Assembly (NCBI GenBank): GCA_001783695.1
Contig: MFNE01000053.1
Span: forward strand, 80,757-129,989
Source: Candidatus Lambdaproteobacteria bacterium RIFOXYD2_FULL_50_16
GTDB lineage: Bacteria; SAR324; XYD2-FULL-50-16
Length of the DNA stretch: 49,233 nt
Direction of reading: 5' to 3'
Of this stretch, positions 14,854-21,973 are shown piece by piece. Within the stretch, counting starts at the first letter, position 1, and each line of letters opens with the position of its first letter. A program made the translations under genes and the position numbers. Under the pieces are notes generated by a model that saw nothing but the letters and a program-made list of their open reading frames with translations, was not told the DNA's origin and ran no database searches.

Positions 14854-16572
14854 CTAAAAGGTGTTAAGCTGATGTTTATGTTCGCCCTTTTCATCATACA
14901 AATGTACTGCACAAGCCAAACAAGGATCGAAGCTGTGGATCGTGCGGATAATCTCTAAAGGTTGGTCCGCATTGGCCACGGGGGTTCCAATCAAAGAGGC
15001 TTCGAAGGCCGAGCGTTGATCCTTGGCATCTCTGGGGCTGGCGTTCCAAGTGGTGGGGACGACCAATTGGTAATTCTCGATTTTGTGATCCTTAATCCGC
15101 ACCCAATGCGCCAATGCGCCCCTTGGAGCTTCCGAAAGACCAAACCCTTTGGCCTCCGAGGCCCAAGTCTCAGGCTTAAATTTAGCCGAATTGTGCACTC
15201 GGTCATCGCCAGACTTGAGGTTGCCAATTAGCTTGGCATAATCGTCAAGCGCCCACTGGGCAATCAAGACCGACTCCAAGCCCCGCGCGGCGGTGCGGCC
15301 CAAGGTGCTAAAGAGCGCTTCTGGGCCTACGCCCAGTTTACCCAAAGCCATACCAACTACCTCTTTGATATCGTGACTGCCTGAAGCATAACCAACCAGC
15401 ATCCGAGACAGCGGGCCTACCTCGACCGCGTGACCTTTCCAACGTGGGGTTTTAACCCAAGAATATTTGCCTTCGACATTTAGGTTTTCATAGGGTGGCT
15501 GAGGACCGGTGTAGTTAAACTCGGTTTCACCATCATAAGGGTGTAGCGCCTTGTCGTCGCCTCCTTGGTAGCTATACCAAGAATGGGCAATCTCTTCAGT
15601 AATCTCTTGAGGGTTGGTGGGGTCCACCGGATGCACCTGGGAAAGGTCGCGATTCAAAATAACCCCGCGAGGCAACCGCAAGCCAGAGGCATCATTATAA
15701 CTGCCCGTCGGTTGGTCGCCGTAAGCCATATAGTTGGTCAACCCACCGCCAATCGCCGCCCAGTCCGTATAGTAAGGGGCCACGGCCAATAGATCGGGGA
15801 TGTAAACCTGATCGATAAACACTTTGGCATCCTTTAATAAGGAGTGAACGTGGTTGAGCCGCTCCATGTTGATCGCGTTAACCTCGTCCAGGTTAATCGC
15901 GCAAGGCATACCACCCACCACATAGTTAGGGTGGGGGTGTTTACCTCCAAAAATCGCCTGAATCTTGACCACTTCCTTCTGCCATTCTAAGGCCTCTAAG
16001 TAGTGCGCCACTGCCAAAAGGTTGACCGCTGGCGGCAGCTTGTAGGCCTTGTGCCCCCAATAACCATTAGCAAAAACACCTAACTGGCCAGACTGGACAA
16101 ATTTCTTAACCCGGTTTTGCACATCTGCAAAATAACGGGGGCTCGACTTAGGCCAGTTGGATATCTTTTTTTGAATCTCACTAGTTTCTTTGGGGTCCGC
16201 AGACAAAGCACTAACCACATCAACCCAGTCCAGGGCGTGCAAGTGGTAAAAATGCACCACATGGTCTTGCATATAAATCGCGGCAAACATCAGGTTGCGG
16301 ATCAGCTCTGCGTTAGGCGGAATGTCGATACCCAAAGCATTTTCCACCGCTCTGACCGAGGTCAAGCTGTGCATACTAGTGCAAACCCCGCAAACCCGGC
16401 CCACCAAGGCCCAAGCATCTCTAGGATCCCGGCCTTTTAAAATAATTTCCAAGCCTCGAACCATAGTCCCTGAGGACCAGGCATCGCTGATTTTACCATC
16501 GGTAATTTCCGCTTCGATACGCAGGTGGCCTTCGATACGGGTAACTGGGTCAACAACAATACGCTTAACCAT
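14854..16572 (-). CDS. hyaB: Uptake [NiFe] hydrogenase large subunit (HyaB type)
   Basis: 572 residues from ATG 16572, preceded by GGAGG; the extra eight residues of the longer frame are not part of the family start (VKRIVVDPVTRIEGHLRIE). Nickel ligands: C61 and C64 in GRVCGVCTSMH, with the usual His68, and C551 and C554 in DPCLACAVH. The protein continues 15 residues beyond His557, the peptide removed by HyaD after nickel insertion. It is carried across the membrane with the Tat-tagged small subunit. Its start overlaps the small-subunit stop by eight bases. Together with the cytochrome it oxidises H2 on the periplasmic side. Confidence 0.95.
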   Translation of the reverse strand: MVKRIVVDPVTRIEGHLRIEAEITDGKISDAWSSGTMVRGLEIILKGRDPRDAWALVGRVCGVCTSMHSLTSVRAVENALGIDIPPNAELIRNLMFAAIYMQDHVVHFYHLHALDWVDVVSALSADPKETSEIQKKISNWPKSSPRYFADVQNRVKKFVQSGQLGVFANGYWGHKAYKLPPAVNLLAVAHYLEALEWQKEVVKIQAIFGGKHPHPNYVVGGMPCAINLDEVNAINMERLNHVHSLLKDAKVFIDQVYIPDLLAVAPYYTDWAAIGGGLTNYMAYGDQPTGSYNDASGLRLPRGVILNRDLSQVHPVDPTNPQEITEEIAHSWYSYQGGDDKALHPYDGETEFNYTGPQPPYENLNVEGKYSWVKTPRWKGHAVEVGPLSRMLVGYASGSHDIKEVVGMALGKLGVGPEALFSTLGRTAARGLESVLIAQWALDDYAKLIGNLKSGDDRVHNSAKFKPETWASEAKGFGLSEAPRGALAHWVRIKDHKIENYQLVVPTTWNASPRDAKDQRSAFEASLIGTPVANADQPLEIIRTIHSFDPCLACAVHLYDEKGEHKHQLNTF

Positions 16573-17671
16573 GATGGCCTCCAGTGTGTTCCTCAATACG
16601 GTCTTTGATTTCAGTGCGTTTGGTTAGGTTGGCCGCCACTAAATGGGCACCCACACCCACGCCAGTAGCTACAGCCAAACCAGCGCCGATTTTGTCGGCG
16701 GTACCTTCGATAGCAAAACCTTTGGTGTCTTTTAAGTGTTCATAGAGACTGCCGTTGTCAAAATAACCGGCCTCGCTGCAACCGATACAACCATGGCCCG
16801 ATTGGATCGGGAAACTGGTCCCTTCGTTCCACTTGGTTACGGCGCAAGCGTTGTAGGTAACCGGGCCACGGCAACCCATTTTGTAGAGGCAGTAGCCCTT
16901 CTTGGCGTTTTCGTCGTCGAAGGATTCCACAAAGAGTCCGGCGTCGAAGTTAGGCCGCCGGTAACAGGTGTCGTGGATTCGCCGAGAGTAGAAGGCTTTG
17001 GGGCGGCCATGCGCATCGAGGGCCGGGAGTTTGCCAAAGGTTAAGATATGAGTAACCACCCCGGCCATTACATCGGCGATTGGAGGGCATCCGGGCACGC
17101 TAATCAAAGGGGTCGAGCCCACAAACTTTTTAACCGGGGTGGCCTGGGTTGGGTTGGGCTTAGAGCCCTGGACGCAACCGGCAAAAGCGCAGTTACCCCA
17201 GCCAACCACAGCGAAGGCGTCTTTGGCCGCCTCCTCCACAATACTCTTGGCCGTTCGCCCGCCAATCACACAATGAATGCCATTGTCTGCCAATGGAATC
17301 GAGCCCTCGACCATTAAGATATATTTGCCCTTAAACTCCTCCATGGTTTTATGGAGGGCCGCCTCGGCTTGATGACCAGAAGCCGCTTGCAGGGTTTCGG
17401 TATAGTCTAAGGAAACCATATCCAGGACCACATCGGCGACAATCGGGTGCGAAGACTTAATAAAGGACTCACTGCAACAGGTGCACTCTTGGAAATGCAA
17501 CCAGATTACCGGGGGGCGGGGGTTGTTTTCTAGGGCCCAAACCACTTGATCCAACTGGGAAGAAGCGATGCCGCTGGCTGCGGCAATCCAGCCGCAAAAC
17601 TTGATAAAATCTCGGCGGGAATAACCCTTTTCTTGGGCTTGTTCCCAAATAGTGGGACGATGGTTTTTCAT
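16565..17671 (-). CDS. hyaA: Uptake [NiFe] hydrogenase small subunit, oxygen-tolerant type (HyaA)
   Basis: 368 residues from ATG 17671, which overlaps the hypB stop (ATGA) behind AGAGG; the longer open frame is inside hypB. Residues 1-45 are a twin-arginine signal (RRDFIKFCGW). Proximal-cluster ligands are C63, C66, C161 and C195. Two supernumerary cysteines, C65 (ECTCCSES) and C166 (CAFAGCVQ), match the extra cysteines of E. coli Hyd-1 and Ralstonia MBH, which bind the [4Fe-3S] cluster that gives oxygen tolerance. Distal ligands are H233, C236, C261 and C267; medial ligands are C276, C295 and C298. A C-terminal membrane helix (about 328-349) precedes a His-rich end. It is a group 1d-like uptake enzyme. 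Confidence 0.95.
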   Translation of the reverse strand: MKNHRPTIWEQAQEKGYSRRDFIKFCGWIAAASGIASSQLDQVVWALENNPRPPVIWLHFQECTCCSESFIKSSHPIVADVVLDMVSLDYTETLQAASGHQAEAALHKTMEEFKGKYILMVEGSIPLADNGIHCVIGGRTAKSIVEEAAKDAFAVVGWGNCAFAGCVQGSKPNPTQATPVKKFVGSTPLISVPGCPPIADVMAGVVTHILTFGKLPALDAHGRPKAFYSRRIHDTCYRRPNFDAGLFVESFDDENAKKGYCLYKMGCRGPVTYNACAVTKWNEGTSFPIQSGHGCIGCSEAGYFDNGSLYEHLKDTKGFAIEGTADKIGAGLAVATGVGVGAHLVAANLTKRTEIKDRIEEHTGGHHG

Positions 17672-18462
17672 ACTGCCTCTTGATGCCGTTGTGCTTGGAT
17701 TGCTTCTTTTTGTAGCCAGTTGGCCAGTGCTTCTAGGCCCTCGCCGGTTTTTGCAGAAACCGCAAATACCGGCAAATTGGGTTTGAGTTTGCGGACGCTG
17801 GCTAAACAAGCGTCCAGGTCGAAGTCTAGGTAAGGGATCAGGTCAATTTTGTTAATCACTAAGAGGTCTGCGGTTAGAATCAAGTCAGGGTATTTAGCTG
17901 GCTTGTCGTCGCCTTCCGTTGCTGAAACCAAGGCGATTTTAACCGCTTCGCCTAAGTCAAAAGCGGTGGGGCAGACCATGTTGCCCACGTTTTCGATCAT
18001 TACTACCGAATTGGGTGTCGGATTTAGTTTGTGAAGCCCTAGGTGAACCATTTGAGCGTCCAAGTGGCAGGCGGAGCCGGTGTTGATCTGCACCACGGGT
18101 GCGCCTGCTTTTTTGATCCGGTCTGCGTCGTTTTGAGTTGCCTGGTCTCCCTCAAGTACATAAAGGGGCAATCTCAACCAGTTTTCCTCGATTAACGCCT
18201 CTAAAAGTCGGGTTTTTCCTGAGCCTGGGGCGCTGATCCAGTTACAGGCAAAGATGCCCTCGCTCTGGAAATGCTCCCGGTTGTGGGCTGCTTGGTGGTC
18301 GTTGCGGCCTAAGATAGCCTTTTTAAGGCTAAACTCCTGGCCTGCTGGTTTGTCGTGGTGGTGCCCGTGAGAATGGTCATGTCCATGCTCGTGATGGGTC
18401 TCAGGGGCCTTGCCATCAATTAGGGGGGTGACCCCTTCGATGCAGCCGCAGTCTCGACACAT
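17668..18462 (-). CDS. hypB: Hydrogenase nickel GTPase HypB
   Basis: 264 residues. The N-terminus has CRDCGC (high-affinity metal site) and a His-rich stretch (about residues 22-37, alternating His, Gly and Asp) for nickel storage. The SIMIBI-type GTPase domain shows the P-loop SAPGSGKTRLLE, EGD, the metal-site Cys in GSACHLDA, and the base-recognition motif VINKIDLI. It supplies nickel with HypA. It sits directly upstream of hyaA with a four-base overlap, so maturation and structural genes share one transcript. TAGGGGAT before the ATG provides the ribosome-binding site. Confidence 0.94.
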   Translation of the reverse strand: MCRDCGCIEGVTPLIDGKAPETHHEHGHDHSHGHHHDKPAGQEFSLKKAILGRNDHQAAHNREHFQSEGIFACNWISAPGSGKTRLLEALIEENWLRLPLYVLEGDQATQNDADRIKKAGAPVVQINTGSACHLDAQMVHLGLHKLNPTPNSVVMIENVGNMVCPTAFDLGEAVKIALVSATEGDDKPAKYPDLILTADLLVINKIDLIPYLDFDLDACLASVRKLKPNLPVFAVSAKTGEGLEALANWLQKEAIQAQRHQEAV

Positions 18463-18470
18463 AGTATCCC

Positions 18471-18635
18471 CTACCGCCGACCAAACAACAAATAAGCCCC
18501 TACCCCTAGGGCTAGTGCCACTAAAAATTCGGTCACCCCATGTAGATGGAACCCATCAAGGGCCGCGTGTCCAGGGTGGGCTAGGGCTAGACTCGGAGCA
18601 AAACCGATCAGCAGGAGAGGAAGGTGTTTTTTCAT
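18471..18635 (-). CDS. Small secreted HPGH-motif membrane protein, first gene of the hydrogenase operon
   Basis: 54 residues from ATG 18635; a longer frame upstream runs through the promoter and is rejected. A signal peptide (about 1-19, ending ALA) is followed by HPGH, DGFHLHG and one membrane helix (about 34-50) with a basic end. The first mature residue would be the His of HPGH. HupE/UreJ nickel permeases begin their mature part with a similar HxGH motif, but this protein has only one further helix, so it is not a transporter by itself. Its place as first gene behind the hydrogenase promoter suggests periplasmic nickel handling. That role is inferred from position and histidines only. Confidence 0.6.
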   Translation of the reverse strand: MKKHLPLLLIGFAPSLALAHPGHAALDGFHLHGVTEFLVALALGVGAYLLFGRR

Positions 18636-18720
18636 TATCAAGACCAACTTGGGGTTAAAAACAATCGGGAGCGCCAATTGGGACTGGACCCATAGCCCTA
18701 GCTTTCTGGCCCTGGTATTC

Positions 18721-18737
18721 TGCAACAAGCAGACCAA
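18721..18737 (-). promoter_or_regulatory. Sigma-54 promoter of the hydrogenase operon
   Basis: On the minus strand the bases read TTGGTCTGCTTGTTGCA: TTGG at -24 and TTGCA at -12, with exactly ten bases between the invariant GG and GC. The start point would be near 18710, about 75 bases before the first gene. An NtrC-type activator gene lies immediately upstream. Confidence 0.75.
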
Positions 18738-18791
18738 CTTTTACTGCATTGTTTATATTGATGTACACAAATGGGCGCCAGGAATAAAAAC

Positions 18792-18823
18792 AAACATAGT
18801 TTACACTAATGGAAACTATGTTT
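18792..18823. promoter_or_regulatory. Perfect inverted repeat, likely activator (HoxA) enhancer site
   Basis: AAACATAGTTT and AAACTATGTTT form perfect 11-bp arms around a 10-base spacer. The centre lies about 97 bases upstream of the predicted sigma-54 start point, where enhancer sites of NtrC-type activators usually sit. It could also act as a terminator for hoxA, since on the minus strand it is followed by TTGTTTTTATT; the stem is AT-rich, so both roles are possible. Confidence 0.6.
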
Positions 18824-18830
18824 TCATTGC

Positions 18831-20267
18831 TTAATCTAAAGAGCTACCCTGGTCGGCAATTTCGATTTGGTACCTAAGCAATTTATTGCGCAACCCTACC
18901 CGCGAAAGTCCCAACTCTGTAGCAATCTTGGATTTATGGTTCCCATGTTTGCGAATCGCTTCCTCGATCAAATTCCGCTCTAACTCCCCAACCTGCTGGG
19001 CTAAACTCCCACCTCTAAGTGGAGCCTGGACCAGCCCGCGCAGTTTTGGAGAAAGATCTTGGGCTTCAATCTTTTTTCCTTGCGCCAAAACCAAACACCT
19101 TTTGACCTCGTTTTGCAGTTCGCGCACGTTTCCTGGCCAGCTAAAGGCCCTCATTAGCCCCATCGCCTCTTTCGAAAAACCAGAAATCTTTTTACCAAAG
19201 CTGATAGCGAGGCTGTTTAAGAGGTAATTGGCGATTAGTTCAATGTCGTCAGGCCGTTGGCGCAGAGGAGCGAGGTTGATATTAACCGTGGCCAATCGGT
19301 AATAGAGATCAGCGCGAAACCGCCCTGCGCGGACCTCTTCCTCTAAATTTCGATTAGTGGCGGCAACAATCCGAATATTGACTTGGCGACTTTTATTACT
19401 GCCTAAGGGGCGTAGCTCACCCTCTTGCAAAACCCGTAATAGTTTAACCTGAAAACTTGGGGTCACATCGCCAATTTCATCGAGAAAAACCGTGCCTCCA
19501 TCGGCCTGTTCAAGCAGTCCAATATGCTCGGAAACCGCCCCAGTAAAAGCCCCCTTCACATGCCCAAAAAGCTCACTGATTAAAAACTCGTCTGATAAAG
19601 CGGCGCAGTTTTCCGCCACAAAGGGGCGCTCAGCCCGGTGGGAGCCATAGTGTAGCGCCCGGGCAAACATTTCCTTGCCGGTCCCCGACTCCCCGGTAAT
19701 TAATACGGATACATCAAAAGGCGCGACCTGGGTTAGTTGCTCGCAAGCGTGGTTTAGTGGGGAATTTTGGCAGCGAAAAATCGAATCAAGCTGAAATCGT
19801 TGGGCTAGCTTTTTTTTGGTTTGCCGATTGCTGTGTTCCACTTGTTCGGTGGTTGCCCGTGTCTCGCTGGCTAAAAGCGCGTTTTCCGCCTGCAGGTCAT
19901 AGAGTTTAACTAGGTTTTTAATAATTAATAGGAGGTTACTCGGGTGCCAAGGTTTGGCAATAAATTGGTAAATACCCCCGTTGTTAACCCCTTCAATAAT
20001 GTCGTCCACATCGGAATAAGCCGAGATCAGCAAGCGAATGGGTGAGGGCCAACGCCGCCTTACTTCGGCTAAAAACGCCACCCCTGAGGTGCCCGGCATG
20101 CGGTTGTCGCATAAGATAACCTTGATCCGGTATTCCTCTAAAAAACGGAAGGCTTCTTCCGTGTTTCGGGCGGCTAGCACCTCGAAATCGGTGTCTAAGG
20201 TGCGGCTCATCGCCTCTAAAGCGCGAACCTCGTCGTCCACTATTAGGATTCGGTCTAATACACTCAT
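18831..20267 (-). CDS. hoxA: NtrC-type response regulator for hydrogenase (HoxA/HupR)
   Basis: 478 residues in three domains. The receiver (1-120) has acidic D11/D12, phospho-acceptor Asp54 (LCDNRMPG) and Lys105. The AAA+ domain has Walker A (GESGTGKE, from 192), GAFTGA for sigma-54 contact (239-244), Walker B (FLDEIG, 261-266) and arginine-finger region LYYRL. A Fis-type helix-turn-helix closes the protein (NHKSKIATELGLSRVGLRNKL). It is most likely the partner of HoxJ and acts at the sigma-54 promoter just downstream. In characterised HoxA/HupR systems the unphosphorylated form is the active one, so H2 lowers kinase action. Its own promoter may be at 20315-20343. Confidence 0.9.
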   Translation of the reverse strand: MSVLDRILIVDDEVRALEAMSRTLDTDFEVLAARNTEEAFRFLEEYRIKVILCDNRMPGTSGVAFLAEVRRRWPSPIRLLISAYSDVDDIIEGVNNGGIYQFIAKPWHPSNLLLIIKNLVKLYDLQAENALLASETRATTEQVEHSNRQTKKKLAQRFQLDSIFRCQNSPLNHACEQLTQVAPFDVSVLITGESGTGKEMFARALHYGSHRAERPFVAENCAALSDEFLISELFGHVKGAFTGAVSEHIGLLEQADGGTVFLDEIGDVTPSFQVKLLRVLQEGELRPLGSNKSRQVNIRIVAATNRNLEEEVRAGRFRADLYYRLATVNINLAPLRQRPDDIELIANYLLNSLAISFGKKISGFSKEAMGLMRAFSWPGNVRELQNEVKRCLVLAQGKKIEAQDLSPKLRGLVQAPLRGGSLAQQVGELERNLIEEAIRKHGNHKSKIATELGLSRVGLRNKLLRYQIEIADQGSSLD

Positions 20268-20314
20268 ATTGGGAAACTCGGAGGAACCTGGAAGAGGTAC
20301 CCTGGTTTGGGGTC

Positions 20315-20343
20315 AGCATAGTTCAAGGGTCTAAAAACTCCAA
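20315..20343 (-). promoter_or_regulatory. Possible sigma-70 promoter of hoxA
   Basis: Minus strand: TTGGAG (20338-20343), a 17-base spacer and TATGCT (20315-20320), 48 bases before the start codon. Four of six bases match at each box. Confidence 0.35.
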
Positions 20344-20386
20344 CCACAAATCATGCTACCCTAAAGAACAGAGGGCTCTATGGGCC

Positions 20387-21973
20387 TTAAATGGCCAAGA
20401 GGTTATTTAAAACCTCGAATAATTGACTAGGTTTTAGCGGTTTGTAAATCACCGCAGCAAAGCCAAATTTTTGACTTTGCTCGTTTACAGAAAACGCATC
20501 TGCCGTAACCGCCACCACGGGAATATGTTTGGTTTTTTCCCCTTCTTTAAGTATCCTAGTGGCTTCGAACCCGTCCATCAAAGGCATCTTTAGGTCCATC
20601 AAGATCACATCGACCTTTAATTGGTTGGCCTTTTCAATCGCCTCTAAACCATCACTGGCAACCTCGACCTGGTAGGGATAATTGTGCAAAATTTGGATAA
20701 TCAGCTCACTATTAATCGCCATGTCGTCCACCACCAAGACCAATTTGTTTTGGGGGAACAGGGGGCAGTAGGTTTCAGAAGTCTCTGATTTTTCAGCTTT
20801 AGCTGTGGCGATCCCGCTAAATTTACAGGTAAAATGCGAACCTTTTCCAGGTACACTTTCAAGGGTTAAACTCCCTCCAAAATGTTCGGTTAATTTTTGA
20901 ACAATATTCAGACCCAGCCCTGTACCTTCGATAAATTTAGCCCCTTGTTTAACCTGGACAAAGGGATCAAAAATATTTCCCTGCAACTCTATAGGAATGC
21001 CCACTCCTGAATCCTCAACCGATATAGTCAAGCAAACTGTCTTAGAATCTGCCCCTTCTGGCTCGACTTTAATAACCAGTCGCACAAAACCAGATTCCGT
21101 GAACTTCAAGGCATTTCCTATTAAGTTAAACAGGATTTGATTGATCCGCAAACGGTCAAACATTATCCAGGGAGGGTTTTGCGGCTGAAAATCTACCTGT
21201 AACTCCAGCCCTTTTTTTTCGGCAATCAGACTAAACAACCCCTTCATCTCATCGGCCAGTTCAATCAAACTAATCGGAACCGAAAGCACCGAAAGTACCC
21301 CCGACTCTATCTTGGCTAAGTCAAGGATATCGTTAATAATCCGCATCAACGACTGCCCGGCTTTATGGATATATTGAAGAAACCGCTTTTGATCCTCCCC
21401 TTGGGCGTCTTCGAGCAGAATCTCGGCAAAGCCTAAAACCGCATTCATCGGGGTGCGGATTTCATGGCTCATATTGGAAAGAAACTGGGTTTTGGCATAA
21501 TTGGCCATTTTGGCTTCTTCCATGGCATTAAAGGCTTCCTGACGGGCCAAAACCAATTCCTGGTTGGCCCATTCCAGCGCCCTTTGCTGGTTAAAAAGAG
21601 CCAAAAACACACTAACCTTACTAACTAAAATATCCGGGTTAATTGGTTTAAATAAATAATCCACTGCTCCGACCTTGTAGCCTTCAAAAACGTGAACATC
21701 TTCTTTGTTAATCGCCGTTATAAAGATGATGGGAATAGTTTTGGTTTTAGGATTGTGCCTGATTAATTCAGCGGTTTGGTAACCATCGAGGATAGGCATT
21801 TGCACATCTAAAAGGATCAGCGCAAATCGGTGAGTTAACAAGGCTTCTAGCGCAGCTTCCCCAGAGGTAACCTTGACTAGCTCGGCGTCAACCTCACTTA
21901 AGATCTCTCCCATCACCACTAGGTTTTGGGGCAAATCGTCCACGATCAGAATCTTGGCTTTTGTTTTATCCAT
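20387..21973 (-). CDS. REC-histidine kinase-REC hybrid protein
   Basis: 528 residues, no membrane segment. The N-terminal receiver has Asp56 (LLDVQMP) and Lys109. A short coiled linker leads to a HisKA domain with His170 (FLSNMSHEIRTPMN), then an ATPase domain with NLIGNALKF, DSGVGIP and GTGLGLNIVQ. The C-terminal receiver has its Asp in ILMDLKMPLMDG and Lys in YKPLKP. The input receiver means this kinase is probably controlled by phosphorylation from another protein, likely the 1154-residue kinase whose stop it overlaps by eight bases. No HPt or DNA-binding output is present. It is the last gene of a three-gene signalling operon. Confidence 0.88.
   Translation of the reverse strand: MDKTKAKILIVDDLPQNLVVMGEILSEVDAELVKVTSGEAALEALLTHRFALILLDVQMPILDGYQTAELIRHNPKTKTIPIIFITAINKEDVHVFEGYKVGAVDYLFKPINPDILVSKVSVFLALFNQQRALEWANQELVLARQEAFNAMEEAKMANYAKTQFLSNMSHEIRTPMNAVLGFAEILLEDAQGEDQKRFLQYIHKAGQSLMRIINDILDLAKIESGVLSVLSVPISLIELADEMKGLFSLIAEKKGLELQVDFQPQNPPWIMFDRLRINQILFNLIGNALKFTESGFVRLVIKVEPEGADSKTVCLTISVEDSGVGIPIELQGNIFDPFVQVKQGAKFIEGTGLGLNIVQKLTEHFGGSLTLESVPGKGSHFTCKFSGIATAKAEKSETSETYCPLFPQNKLVLVVDDMAINSELIIQILHNYPYQVEVASDGLEAIEKANQLKVDVILMDLKMPLMDGFEATRILKEGEKTKHIPVVAVTADAFSVNEQSQKFGFAAVIYKPLKPSQLFEVLNNLLAI

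Noticed and set aside
18636-18737. Longer version of the small secreted protein starting at 18737
   Set aside because: The extension runs through the sigma-54 promoter and has no signal-peptide logic; ATG 18635 gives a clean signal peptide.
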